This document shows, in pieces, positions 31,049 to 43,154 of a stretch of DNA of 55,447 bases. The notes below the pieces were generated by a model, which was not told the DNA's origin, ran no database searches, and saw only the letters and a list, made by a program, of their open reading frames with translations. The position numbers and the translations under genes are program-made. This DNA comes from Nocardia xishanensis NBRC 101358. GTDB lineage: Bacteria; Actinomycetota; Actinomycetes; Mycobacteriales; Mycobacteriaceae. Where the stretch lies: positions 1-55,447 of the forward strand of contig NZ_BDCF01000053.1 of NCBI RefSeq assembly GCF_001613365.1, in the 5' to 3' direction. Position 1 is the first letter of the stretch; each line of letters starts with the position of its first letter.

Positions 31049-32257
31049 CTACAGACCGGCGGCCGCGCGCAGCTTGTCGGCGCGGTCGGTGTGCTCCCAG
31101 GGCAGATCGACATCGGTGCGGCCGAAGTGGCCGTAGGCCGCGGTCGGCGCGTAGATCGGGCGCAGCAGGTCCAGGTCGCGGATGATGGCGCCCGGACGCA
31201 GGTCGAAGACTTCGGTGATGGCGCTCGAGATGCGCTGCGGGTCGACCTTCTCGGTGCCGAAGGTCTCGACGAACAGACCGACCGGCGCCGCCTTGCCGAT
31301 GGCGTAGGCGACCTGCACCTCGACCCGGTCGGCCAGGCCCGCGGCGACCACGTTCTTGGCGACCCAGCGCATGGCGTACGCGGCCGAGCGGTCGACCTTC
31401 GACGGGTCCTTGCCGGAGAACGCGCCGCCGCCGTGCCGCGCCATGCCGCCGTAGGTGTCGACGATGATCTTGCGGCCGGTCAGGCCCGCGTCGCCCATCG
31501 GGCCGCCGAGCACGAACTTGCCGGTCGGGTTGACCAGCAGCCGGACGTCGGCGGTGTCGAGGGCGGGGAGGTTCAGGTCGGCGAGCACCGAGTCGAGAAC
31601 CTTCTCCCTGATGTCAGGGGTGAGCAGGTTGTCCAGGTCGATGTCGGCCGCGTGCTGGGTCGAGATGACCACCGTGTCCAGGCGAACCGGCCGGTGACCG
31701 TCGTATTCGATGGTGACCTGGGTCTTGCCGTCGGGACGCAGGTAGGGCAGCACGCCGGACTTGCGGACCTCGGTCAGCCGCCGCGAGAGCCGGTGCGCGA
31801 GCGCGATCGGCAGCGGCATCAGCTCGGGGGTGTCGGTGTTGGCGTAGCCGAACATCAGGCCCTGGTCGCCCGCGCCCTGCTTGGCGATCTCGTCGTCGGT
31901 GCCGCCGACGCGCGCCTCGTGCGAGGTGTCGACGCCCTGCGCGATGTCCGGCGACTGGGCGCCGATGGCGATGTTGACGCCGCACGAGTTGCCGTCGAAA
32001 CCCTTTGCGGACGAGTCGTATCCGATCTCGAGGACCTTCTCGCGGACGATGCGCGGGATGTCGGCGTAGGCGGAGGTGGTGACCTCGCCCGCGACGTGGA
32101 CCTGACCGGTGGTGACGAGCGTCTCCACGGCGACCCGGCTGCGCGGGTCTTCCGCCAGCAACGCGTCGAGGATGGAATCGCTGATGGCGTCACAGATCTT
32201 GTCCGGATGACCCTCGGTCACGGACTCACTGGTGAATAGGCGGCTGCCAGACGTGCG
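31049..32257 (-). CDS. metK: S-adenosylmethionine synthetase
   Basis: 402 aa from the GTG at 32257, which has GAGAGGGAAC just upstream and gives the usual start RLFTSESVTEGHPDKICDAI; an earlier GTG at 32305 would add 16 atypical residues. The ATP-binding GAGDQGLMFGYA near residue 120 and the GGGAFSGKDPSKVDRS P-loop near 265 are present. The enzyme makes SAM from Met and ATP. The gene sits between coaBC and priA as in mycobacteria. No SAM riboswitch fold was seen in the 250 bases upstream. Confidence 0.97.
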   Translation of the reverse strand, partial: RTSGSRLFTSESVTEGHPDKICDAISDSILDALLAEDPRSRVAVETLVTTGQVHVAGEVTTSAYADIPRIVREKVLEIGYDSSAKGFDGNSCGVNIAIGAQSPDIAQGVDTSHEARVGGTDDEIAKQGAGDQGLMFGYANTDTPELMPLPIALAHRLSRRLTEVRKSGVLPYLRPDGKTQVTIEYDGHRPVRLDTVVISTQHAADIDLDNLLTPDIREKVLDSVLADLNLPALDTADVRLLVNPTGKFVLGGPMGDAGLTGRKIIVDTYGGMARHGGGAFSGKDPSKVDRSAAYAMRWVAKNVVAAGLADRVEVQVAYAIGKAAPVGLFVETFGTEKVDPQRISSAITEVFDLRPGAIIRDLDLLRPIYAPTAAYGHFGRTDVDLPWEHTDRADKLRAAAGL

Positions 32258-32505
32258 CACAGTTGTTCCCTCTCCCTCAACGGGTTTCTCGTATCGGATG
32301 GCCACAGCGACAGTAATGCGATACCGCCGTCGCGCAACCCTTCATCTCAGACTATTCCAAACCCTGGACGCGGCGAATCCGCCGGTTATCGCCGTCTCAG
32401 ACTATCCGGGACCGCGGCGGCCGCGGCGCACATTCGCGCACCACGCCGACAGCCGAGGCCCGATCCGATCGTTCGGCGCGGCAACGGAATTCGATCGCGT
32501 CCAAC

Positions 32506-33735
32506 TTACTTGGCGCGCAACAGCGGACTCAGCGCGTCAAGCACCCTGCTGGCGAGCAGCGCCTTCGACCCGTGGTCGAGGGCCTGTTCGGTGCCGTCGG
32601 CGCCGAGCAGCCAGCCGTCGTTGGTGTCGACCTCGAAGGCCTTGCCCTCGCCGACCGCGTTGACCACGAGCAGGTCGCACCCCTTGCGGGCCAGCTTGGC
32701 GCGCGCGTGGGTGAGCACGTCGCCGTGCTCATCGCCGGTCTCGGCCGCGAAACCGACGATGGCTGTGCCGGGCAGCTGACCGTCGCGCCGCGACTGCACC
32801 AGCCCGGCGAGGATGTCGTCGGTCTTGGTCAACGGGATGACGTCCGGCTCGCCCGCGCCCTTCTTGATCTTGGCCGCGGCAACGTTGGTCGGCCGGAAAT
32901 CGGCCACCGCCGCCGCCATGATCACCGCGTCGGCGCCGACCGCGTGCTTCTCCACCGCGGTCTTGAGCTGTTCGGCGGTGGTGATGTGCACCAGGTCGAC
33001 GGCCGCGGGCGCGGCCATCTCGATCGTGTTGCCCGCGATGAGCGTGACATGCGCGCCGCGCTGCGCGGCGACCCTGGCCAGCGCGTAGCCCTGCTTGCCC
33101 GAGCTGCGGTTGCCGAGGAAACGCACCGGATCCAGCGGCTCCCGCGTACCGCCCGCGGTGATCACCACGCGGCGGCCGGCCAGATCCCGCGGAATGGCGT
33201 CGGCGCGCTCCAGGAGCAGGGCGGCCAGACCGAAGATCTCCTCGGGCTCGGGCAGCCTGCCGGGGCCGGTGTCGGTGCCGGTGAGGCGCCCAGAGGCGGG
33301 CTCCATGACCGTCGCGCCGTGCCTGCGCAGCGTCTCGACATTGGCCACGGTCGCCGGGTGCTCCCACATCTCGGTGTGCATCGCCGGCGCGAAGAGCACC
33401 GGACATCGCGCCGTCAGCAGTGTGGCGGTGAGCAGGTCGTCGGCGCGGCCGTGCGCGGCGCGCGCGATCAGATCGGCGGTGGCGGGGGCGATGACCACGA
33501 GGTCGGCCTCCTGCCCCAACCGAACGTGCGGGACCTCGGGCACGTCCGTGAACACGTCGGTGTGCACCGGGTTCCCGGACAGCGCCTCGAAGGTCGCCTT
33601 GCCGACGAACTGCAGCGCCGACTCGGTGGGAATCACCCTGACCTCGTGCCCGGTCTCGGTGAAACGCCGGACGAGCGCACAGGCCTTGTAGGCGGCGATC
33701 CCTCCGCTGACACCGACGACGATGCGTGTGGTCAC
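32506..33735 (-). CDS. coaBC: CoaBC: phosphopantothenoylcysteine decarboxylase/synthetase
   Basis: 409 aa. The CoaC (decarboxylase) half has VGVSGGIAAYKACALVRRF, LAPATADLIARAAHGRADDLL and the FAPAMHTEMWEHP clamp. The CoaB half begins RRVVITAGGTREPLDPVRFLGNRSSGKQGYALA near residue 188 and contains AAAVADFRP and AAAKIKK. The protein turns 4'-phosphopantothenate into phosphopantetheine for CoA. GGAGGCGTA precedes the GTG. It lies between rpoZ and metK; a gap of about 250 bases before metK suggests a separate metK promoter. Confidence 0.96.
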   Translation of the reverse strand: MTTRIVVGVSGGIAAYKACALVRRFTETGHEVRVIPTESALQFVGKATFEALSGNPVHTDVFTDVPEVPHVRLGQEADLVVIAPATADLIARAAHGRADDLLTATLLTARCPVLFAPAMHTEMWEHPATVANVETLRRHGATVMEPASGRLTGTDTGPGRLPEPEEIFGLAALLLERADAIPRDLAGRRVVITAGGTREPLDPVRFLGNRSSGKQGYALARVAAQRGAHVTLIAGNTIEMAAPAAVDLVHITTAEQLKTAVEKHAVGADAVIMAAAVADFRPTNVAAAKIKKGAGEPDVIPLTKTDDILAGLVQSRRDGQLPGTAIVGFAAETGDEHGDVLTHARAKLARKGCDLLVVNAVGEGKAFEVDTNDGWLLGADGTEQALDHGSKALLASRVLDALSPLLRAK

Positions 33736-33809
33736 TACGCCTCCGTGGGCTCTTCCCCGGCCACGCGGGGGGTTCGATACTGCGGCATCACGCGCGGACG
33801 CGAGACGGG

Positions 33810-34085
33810 TTACTCGCCCTCGGAGTGCTCGAGCAGGTCGGAGTGGATCTCGCGCATGGCCACCGACAGCGGCTTCTCCTGCAGACCCGGCTCGACCAGC
33901 GGACCGACGTACTCGAGGATGCCGTCGCCGAGCTGGTTGTAGTAGTCGTTGATCTGGCGGGCCCGCTTGGCGGCGTAGATGACCAGCGCGTACTTGGACG
34001 ACGTGCGCTCGAGCAGTTCGTCGATCGGCGGGTTGGTCAGGCCGATCGGGGTGTCGTACGCGGGCGCGGTCTTGGTGTCGCTCAC
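33810..34085 (-). CDS. rpoZ: RNA polymerase omega subunit
   Basis: 91 aa. TPIGLTNPPIDELLERTSSKYALVIYAAKRARQIN is the conserved omega core that embraces the beta' C-terminus; the end EKPLSVAMREIHSDLLEH is typical of actinobacteria. The start is a GTG with CAGGAG 8 bases upstream. It lies between gmk and coaBC, as in mycobacteria. Confidence 0.97.
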   Translation of the reverse strand: MSDTKTAPAYDTPIGLTNPPIDELLERTSSKYALVIYAAKRARQINDYYNQLGDGILEYVGPLVEPGLQEKPLSVAMREIHSDLLEHSEGE

Positions 34086-34189
34086 TGGTGAGGCTCCTGC
34101 GGGTTGTCGTTGGGAAAATCAGCGGGCAATCGAGCGCGCCACGTCAGCGCCCTTGTCCCGGCCTGGACCGGGACGCGGGTGTTCGGCGA

Positions 34190-34771
34190 CTACCTCGAAT
34201 TTGTGCTAACGAACAACGATACCAACTGCTCACAGGCGCTGGTCACCTCGTCGTTCACGATGACGATGTCGAACTCGTCACATGCCGCCAGTTCGGTTCT
34301 CGCGGTCTGCAGCCTGCGCTCGATCACTTCCGGCGATTCGGTGCCGCGCGAGGTGAGCCGGGAGACCAGTTCGTCCCAGCTCGGCGGGGCCAGAAAGACC
34401 AGAAGAGCGTCCGGCATCGCCCGGCGCACCGAGCGCGCGCCTTCGAGATCCACCTCGACGAGCACGGGCATGCCCGCGTCGATCGCCTCGCGCACCGGCC
34501 CGGCCGGGGTGCCCGACCGCTGCAGGCCGCCGTGGATGTCCGCCCATTCCAGGAGTTCGCCCGCCTCGATCATGGCGTCGAACTGCTCACGGGAGACGAA
34601 CCGGTAGTCGAGTCCGTCGACCTCCCCGGGCCGCGGGGCCCGGGTCGTCGCCGACACACTGAAGACCAGTTCGGGCAGGCGTTCCCGCACGCACCGCACG
34701 ACCGTGGATTTGCCTACGGCCGAGGGGCCGACCAGTACTACCAGCCGACCCTTCCGCGTGTGTTCGACCAC
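34190..34771 (-). CDS. gmk: Guanylate kinase
   Basis: 193 aa. It has the P-loop LVVLVGPSAVGKSTVVR near residue 15, SVSATTRAPRPGEVDGLDYRFV (GMP binding) and VLVEVDLEGARSVRRAMP. It phosphorylates GMP to GDP. The start is a GTG, 8 bases after the mihF stop, with GAGG just before it. Confidence 0.97.
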   Translation of the reverse strand: MVEHTRKGRLVVLVGPSAVGKSTVVRCVRERLPELVFSVSATTRAPRPGEVDGLDYRFVSREQFDAMIEAGELLEWADIHGGLQRSGTPAGPVREAIDAGMPVLVEVDLEGARSVRRAMPDALLVFLAPPSWDELVSRLTSRGTESPEVIERRLQTARTELAACDEFDIVIVNDEVTSACEQLVSLFVSTNSR

Positions 34772-34779
34772 CCTCGTCG

Positions 34780-35100
34780 TCAGGCGTCGAAGTCGAAGCG
34801 GGCGAGCAGCGCCTTGCGCTGCCGATCGCCGAGTCCGCGCAGACGGCGGGTGGGGGCGATCTCCAGCTCGGTCATGATCTCGGCCGCCTTGACCTTGCCG
34901 ACCTTGGGCAGGGCCTCCAGCAGCGCCGACACCTTCATCTTGCCGAGGATCTCGTCGGTCTCGGCATCCTTGAGGACGCTCTTCAGGTCGGTGCCGCCAC
35001 GCTTCAAGCGCTCCTTGAGCTCCGCCCGAGCGCGGCGAGCGGCAGCCGCCTTCTCCAAAGCAGCGGCGCGCTGCTCGTCAGTCAGCTGGGGAAGGGCCAC
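34780..35100 (-). CDS. mihF: Mycobacterial-type integration host factor (nucleoid protein)
   Basis: 106 aa. It starts ALPQLTDEQRAAALEKAAAARRARAELKERLK, with the long N-terminal helix. The helix-two-turn-helix DNA-binding part KMKVSALLEALPKVGKVKAAEIM and the IAPTRRLRGLGDRQRKALL end match actinobacterial IHF. It is an essential DNA-bending protein unrelated to E. coli IHF. It heads the mihF-gmk-rpoZ-coaBC group; the 600-base region upstream holds its promoter. Confidence 0.97.
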   Translation of the reverse strand: MALPQLTDEQRAAALEKAAAARRARAELKERLKRGGTDLKSVLKDAETDEILGKMKVSALLEALPKVGKVKAAEIMTELEIAPTRRLRGLGDRQRKALLARFDFDA

Positions 35101-35495
35101 GGTTCCTCCGTCTCATCGTTCATTGCTTGATCTACCGCCGGTAACCCGCGCGGTCTCAGCGACCGTACCCACGACGTCCGCCGATTGCGAACTCACCCCC
35201 CAGGTCAGCGCATGATTCTGCATGCCCTAGGGGCGAGCCGGACCGGATGCGCGTCGCGCTCCGGGCGCTGCGGTGATCGTACCGCCGAATCTCGGAAACG
35301 CCCTGCTACCAGCGTTTTTTCGAAGCATTCCAGAGTTAGCGGAGCAGTTGCGGTGACGCATCTCGACGTGTCAGCAATCGGGCAGGCTTCCGACCAGGAA
35401 GTTTCTGGAAATTTCCCGCGTGTCGCGCAATTCGTCCGCGTGTCGGATCGAACATGTGTCTCATCGAATGGGATCGAACACCCTCGCGAACGACG

Positions 35496-35523
35496 AAAAG
35501 CCCCGGCGCACCACGTCCGGGGC
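35496..35523 (-). terminator. Rho-independent terminator with T tract (minus strand)
   Basis: On the minus strand GCCCCGG and CCGGGGC form a 7-bp stem with a 10-base loop, followed directly by TTTT. It lies about 200 bases beyond pyrF and would stop read-through or a small transcript. Confidence 0.7.
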
Positions 35524-35649
35524 AGGCGATCGAGTTGTCAGGCACAGCGTGCCGCTGAATCGCCGTCTGCGCGATTCACCACACGTCACCCGGGTTTCCC
35601 CGCGCGGAATGCTTGTAAACCCCGCAGAATCGCCCCCAGACACCGCGAA

Positions 35650-35689
35650 GCGGCCCGCGGGTTCGGTCGGTACCGAGCCCGCGGGCCGC
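35650..35689. terminator. Strong hairpin terminator after pyrF
   Basis: GCGGCCCGCGGGTTCGGT pairs with ACCGAGCCCGCGGGCCGC: 18 bp with one G-U and a CGGT loop, 36 bases past the pyrF stop. It should end the pyrR-to-pyrF transcript. Confidence 0.85.
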
Positions 35690-35725
35690 AACATGACTCG
35701 AGCGAAGAATCCGGCGTCGCGGAAT

Positions 35726-36550
35726 TCAGCGTCGCAGGAAGGCGAAATCTTCCTGCAGTGCGCCGACCCTGGCACGCAGTGCCGAGACCGAGGGCCCTTC
35801 GCGCAGCACTTCGCGCGAGACGTTCGGCACCACCGCATCGAGCATCGACTCGGGCACCAGCTCGCGCACCGACTCGGGTCCGCCGCCCTGCGCCCCGACG
35901 CCCGGCATCAGGATCGGGCCGTTCAGGGCGGACAGGTCGGGAGCCTCGGCGAGGGTGGCGCCGACGACGACGCCGACCGATCCGAAGCCGTCGCCCGCGT
36001 TGCGCGCGGCCGCCTCGTCCACCATCGTCTGCGCGATGCTTCGCCCGTCCCCGCCGCGCGCCAGCTGCACCTGCGCCCCTTCGGGATTGGAGGTGGCGGC
36101 CAGCACGAAGACGCCGCGATGGTTGGCCTCGGCCAGCGACAAGGCGGGCGCGAGCGAACCGAATCCCAGGTACGGCGAGACCGTCACCGCGTCCGAACCG
36201 AGCGGCCCGTCACCGAGCCAGGTGCGCGCGTAGGCGTCCATGGTGGAGCCGATGTCGCCGCGTTTGGCGTCGGCCAGCACCAGCGTCCCCGACGCGCGCA
36301 GCACCTCGACGGTGCGTTCCAGCACCGCGATGCCCGCCGAACCGTAGGCCTCGAAGAACGCCACCTGCGGTTTGACGAGCGCGACGGTGCCGTCGAACGC
36401 CTCGACGCAGATCTCGGCGAACTTCTCCACACCCTCGGCGCTCTCGGGCAGGCCCCAGGCCGACAGCAGCTGCGGGTGCGGATCGATGCCGACGCACAGC
36501 GGCCCGAAGTGGTGCATCGCGTGCCGCAGCCTGGCACCGAACGTTTTCAT
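35726..36550 (-). CDS. pyrF: Orotidine 5'-phosphate decarboxylase
   Basis: 274 aa, the long (type 2) actinobacterial form. FGPLCVGIDPHPQLL near residue 15, LVKPQVAFFEAYG near 58 and the catalytic LVLADAKRGDIGSTM near 90 are clear. It makes UMP from OMP. The ATG at 36550 has CAGGAG 5 bases upstream. It is the last gene of the pyrimidine operon, 248 bases after carB, with a long inverted repeat in that gap. Confidence 0.97.
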   Translation of the reverse strand: MKTFGARLRHAMHHFGPLCVGIDPHPQLLSAWGLPESAEGVEKFAEICVEAFDGTVALVKPQVAFFEAYGSAGIAVLERTVEVLRASGTLVLADAKRGDIGSTMDAYARTWLGDGPLGSDAVTVSPYLGFGSLAPALSLAEANHRGVFVLAATSNPEGAQVQLARGGDGRSIAQTMVDEAAARNAGDGFGSVGVVVGATLAEAPDLSALNGPILMPGVGAQGGGPESVRELVPESMLDAVVPNVSREVLREGPSVSALRARVGALQEDFAFLRR

Positions 36551-36604
36551 CGAATCTCCTGTGTTGTCGGCGCGCCGGGGCGCGCTGGTTCGCGGCCCTT
36601 CATG

Positions 36605-36667
36605 TCTCGCGGCCCGGCGATCGAGACTCGCGCTGCGCGCATGCGCTTCGATCGCCGGGCCGCGAGA
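36605..36667. repeat. Perfect 20-bp inverted repeat between carB and pyrF
   Basis: The arms at 36605-36624 and 36648-36667 are exact complements (outer TCTCGCGGCC, inner ending GATCGA) around a 23-base loop, which itself contains GCGCGCATGCGC. A further CGCGGCC (36591-36597) and GGCCGCG (36669-36675) extend the symmetry. As RNA it would form a very stable stem within the operon, before pyrF. It may tune pyrF relative to carB, or be a mobile palindromic repeat. Confidence 0.8.
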
Positions 36668-36798
36668 CGGCCGCGAACGGTCGCTCGTAAGACTCGCTCC
36701 GTGCGGGGCCGGTCGAGATGCTCCGTCACGTCGGGTTCGGTGCTTCCGATCCACCTATCCGACGTCGCCGGAACTTGCATGCCGACCAGCCCACACCC

Positions 36799-40130
<3,332 letters not shown>

Positions 40131-40131
<1 letters not shown>

Positions 40132-41243
40132 CAGGCTCCTTCCATGAGACCGGCGAAACGGTCGAACAGATATGCGGCGTCGTGGGGACCGGCGGCGGCC
40201 TCCGGGTGGTACTGCACGGAGAACGCGCGGCCGTCGAGCAGGCGCACGCCCTCGACGGTGCCGTCGTTCGCGCAGACGTGGCTGACCTCGGCCTTACCGA
40301 ACGGGGTGTCGAACTGCTCACCCTGCTCGCCCTCGAGGGCGAAGCCGTGGTTCTGCGCGGTGATCGAGATCCGCCCGGTCTCGTGCTCGACGACCGGGAC
40401 GTTGATGCCGCGGTGGCCGAACTTCATCTTGTAGGTCTTGCGGCCGAGCGCCCGGCCCAGGATCTGGTTGCCGAAGCAGATGCCGAACAGCGGCAGTCCC
40501 TGCTCCAGCACGCCCTGGGTGATCGCGACCGCGCCGTCCTGGGTGGCCGGGTCGCCGGGACCGTTGGACAGGAAGACGCCGTCGGGCTTCAGCTCGCGGA
40601 TCTGGTCCAGGGTGACGGTCGAGGGCACCACGTGCACGCGCATGCCGCGCTGGGCGAACATGCGCGGGGTGTTGGTCTTGATGCCGAGGTCGACGGCGAC
40701 GACGGTGAAGCGGCGCTCGCCGGTCGGTTCGATGGTGTAGACCGAGTCGGTGCTCACCTCCTCGGCCAGGTCGGCGCCGAGCATGGACGGCTGACCGTTG
40801 ACCCTGGCCAGCAGCGTGTCGGCGTCGGCGAGGGCGGGTCCGGAGAAGATGCCCGCCTTCATCGAGCCGCGGGTGCGCAGGTGGCGCACCAGCGCACGGG
40901 TGTCGACGCCCGCGATGCCGACGATGTCTTGGCGCCGCATCGCGTCGGGCAGCGTGGTGGTCGCGCGCCAGTTCGACGCCCGCCGCGCGGGGTCACGCAC
41001 CACGTAGCCCGCGACCCAGATCTTCGCGGACTCGTCGTCCTCGTCGTTCCATCCGGTGTTGCCGATCTGAGGCGCCGCCGCCACCACGATCTGGCGGTGG
41101 TAGCTGGGATCGGTCAGAGTCTCCTGATACCCGGTCATCGCGGTGCAGAACACCGCCTCGCCGAGCGTCTCGCCCACGGCGCCGTAGGCGGTGCCGCGGA
41201 ACACCCGGCCGTCCTCCAGCACCAGCGCAGCCGCTTCGTTCAC
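40131..41243 (-). CDS. carA: Carbamoyl-phosphate synthase small (glutaminase) subunit
   Basis: 370 aa. The N-terminal half carries LEDGRVFRGTAYG and GYQETLTDPSYHRQIVV. The C-terminal class I amidotransferase has the catalytic Cys in LFGICFGNQILGRALG near residue 250, with His and Glu in FSVQYHPEAAAGPHD. It releases ammonia from Gln for CarB. The start is a GTG overlapping the stop of the upstream PH-like gene (GTGA), and its stop overlaps carB. Confidence 0.97.
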
Positions 41244-41737
41244 GTTCTGTCATCTCCCGTCATCGTCCTGGCCCACGCCGGGTACACCGTCTTGTCGTCA
41301 CCTCGGAAACCGGTGTCTATCTCGGTTCCGGTCGGCAGCTTCCAGCGAATTACCAGCACACCATCTTCCGTCATCACTTTGCCCGCGTGCCCGCGTTCGG
41401 TGCGCACCGCCGTGATGGATTCGTGCGGAATCCAGATCACCGTGGCCCCGTCGCGCTCGAGCAGAATTCCCCGCTCGAACCGGGTGAGTTCCGCCGTGGC
41501 GCGGAAACCCAGGTCGCCCACCGCGATCCGGTCCTGCCAGCTGGGCGCGATGGTGCTGCCGAGATACATCCCGGTGGTCGGTTCCAGCACCTGAGCGCCG
41601 AGCTCGGCGGGCACCGGCGGCAGTTCACCGATTCGCGCCTGCTGACGCGCCGCGCGGTTGCGCCAGCCCAGGTACATCAGCCAGAGGCCCAGCGCGAACA
41701 GCGCGAGGCACCCGACCACCCACAGCGTTCTCTCCAT
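41240..41737 (-). CDS. Membrane-anchored PH-like protein of the pyr operon (Rv1382-type)
   Basis: 165 aa. One N-terminal membrane segment (TLWVVGCLALFALGLWLMYLG), a short linker, then a PH-like beta domain (VGDLGFRATAELTRFERGIL through VIRWKLPTGTEIDTGF). The same gene lies between pyrC and carA in mycobacteria (Rv1382, also 165 aa). Its role is unknown; sometimes called an export protein without proof. CAGGAGG precedes the ATG, which overlaps the pyrC stop. Strict co-translation with pyrC and carA hints at a link to pyrimidine enzymes at the membrane. Confidence 0.88.
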   Translation of the reverse strand: MERTLWVVGCLALFALGLWLMYLGWRNRAARQQARIGELPPVPAELGAQVLEPTTGMYLGSTIAPSWQDRIAVGDLGFRATAELTRFERGILLERDGATVIWIPHESITAVRTERGHAGKVMTEDGVLVIRWKLPTGTEIDTGFRGDDKTVYPAWARTMTGDDRT

Positions 41738-43047
41738 CAAGAACCTCCTGTACCCAAGCCGACCGCCTTGCCGTCGCGGGCGGTCACCCGGCCGCGCAGC
41801 AACGTCGTCGTCACCTTGGCCGGGAAGGTCATCGCCTCGAACGGCGTGTTGTTCGAGATACTGGCCAGCTCGGCGGCGCGCACCGTCCAGGCGGCGTCGG
41901 GGTCGACCAGGGTGAGGTTCGCCGGCTCGCCCACCTCGAGGGGGCGGCCGTGGTCGTCGAGTCCGACGATCTGCGCGGGACGCTCGCTCATCACGCGGGC
42001 GACGCCGCGCCAATCCAGCAGTCCCGGACGCACCATCGTCTGCACGATGATCGACAGCGCGGTCTCCAGCCCGAGCATACCGGGACGGGCCACCGCGAAT
42101 TCGCAGCATTTGTCCTGTTCGGCGTGCGGGGCATGGTCGGTCGCCACGCAGTCGATGACGCCATCGGCCAGCGCCTGCCGCAGCGCCGCGGCGTCGGAGG
42201 ACTCGCGCAGCGGCGGGTTGACCTTGTTGACCGCGTCGTAGGTCTCCAGCCGCGAGTCGTCGAGCAGCAGGTGATGCGGCGTCACCTCGGCGGTGATCGA
42301 AATGCCTTGGGATTTCGCCCATTTCACCAATTCCACGGTGCCTGCCGTGGACGCGTGGCAGATGTGCACGCGCGCGCCCGCGTCCCTGGCGAGCAGCGCG
42401 TCGCGGGCGACGATCGATTCCTCGGCGGCGCGCGGCCAGCCCGCCAGACCGAGCCGGGCCGCGGTCGGGCCCTCGTGCGCGACCGCGCCCTTGGTCAGCC
42501 GCGGCTCCTCCGCGTGCTGGGCGATGAGCACGCCGAGGGAGTTCGAGTACTCCAGCGCGCGGCGCATGATCAGCGGGTCGTAGACGCAGTGGCCGTCGTC
42601 GGAGAACATGCGCACCGCGCCGACCCCGGCGGCCATGGTGCCCATCTCCGCGAGCTGCTTACCCTCCAGGCCGACCGTCACCGCGCCCACCGGGAACACG
42701 TCGACGAGGCCGACCTCCTGACCGCGGCGCCAGACGTGGTCGGTGACGACCACCGAGTCGGCGACCGGGTTGGTGTTGGCCATGGCGAACACGGCGGTGT
42801 AGCCGCCGAGCGCGGCCGCGGCCGAGCCGGTCTCGATGGTCTCGGTGTCCTCGCGGCCCGGTTCGCGCAGGTGGGTGTGCAGGTCGACGAAACCGGGCAG
42901 CAGGATCTGGCCCTTCGCGTCGATGATCTCGGCGTCGACGATGCCCAGATCGGTGCCGATCTGCCGGATCTCGCCGTCGGCGACGAACACGTCGACCGGC
43001 CCGCCCTCGCCGTAGATCAAGGCCCCCTTGATCAACAGCCCACTCAT
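41737..43047 (-). CDS. pyrC: Dihydroorotase (class I)
   Basis: 436 aa. VDLHTHLREPG near residue 55 gives the zinc-binding His pair; HICHAS near 230, AEVTPHHLLLDD near 248 and VATDHAPH near 305 complete the metal site and catalytic Asp. It cyclises carbamoyl-aspartate to dihydroorotate. The ATG at 43047 has AAGGAGTACAGC just before it and gives the normal start SGLLIKGALIYGEGGPVDV; a longer in-frame start would add 37 residues without a domain. About 100 bases separate it from pyrB. Confidence 0.96.
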   Translation of the reverse strand: MSGLLIKGALIYGEGGPVDVFVADGEIRQIGTDLGIVDAEIIDAKGQILLPGFVDLHTHLREPGREDTETIETGSAAAALGGYTAVFAMANTNPVADSVVVTDHVWRRGQEVGLVDVFPVGAVTVGLEGKQLAEMGTMAAGVGAVRMFSDDGHCVYDPLIMRRALEYSNSLGVLIAQHAEEPRLTKGAVAHEGPTAARLGLAGWPRAAEESIVARDALLARDAGARVHICHASTAGTVELVKWAKSQGISITAEVTPHHLLLDDSRLETYDAVNKVNPPLRESSDAAALRQALADGVIDCVATDHAPHAEQDKCCEFAVARPGMLGLETALSIIVQTMVRPGLLDWRGVARVMSERPAQIVGLDDHGRPLEVGEPANLTLVDPDAAWTVRAAELASISNNTPFEAMTFPAKVTTTLLRGRVTARDGKAVGLGTGGS

Positions 43048-43154
43048 GCTGTACTCCTTTCGGCCTGAGCGGGGGCTCTCCGTGGTTACGCGAGCTGCCT
43101 CCTCCGAGCCCTGACCGCTCACGCCGGGCGTCACCTTCCGCTCGTCGTTCCCGT

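Larger units (their letters stand above)
35101..35725. other. Noncoding region between mihF and pyrF
   Basis: I see no convincing gene here. The right part holds two hairpin terminators for the incoming pyrimidine operon (35650-35689 and 35496-35523). The left part must carry the mihF promoter; TACGGT and TAGATC are weak -10 candidates. The AT-richer piece around 35310-35420 has no visible frame or strong fold. A small RNA between the terminators and mihF is possible but unsupported. Confidence 0.5.

Noticed and set aside
32258..32505. SAM riboswitch before metK
   Set aside because: No SAM-I, SAM-II or SAM-IV type core or pairing could be recognised; only an 11-base direct repeat (TCTCAGACTAT at 32345 and 32395) is present.
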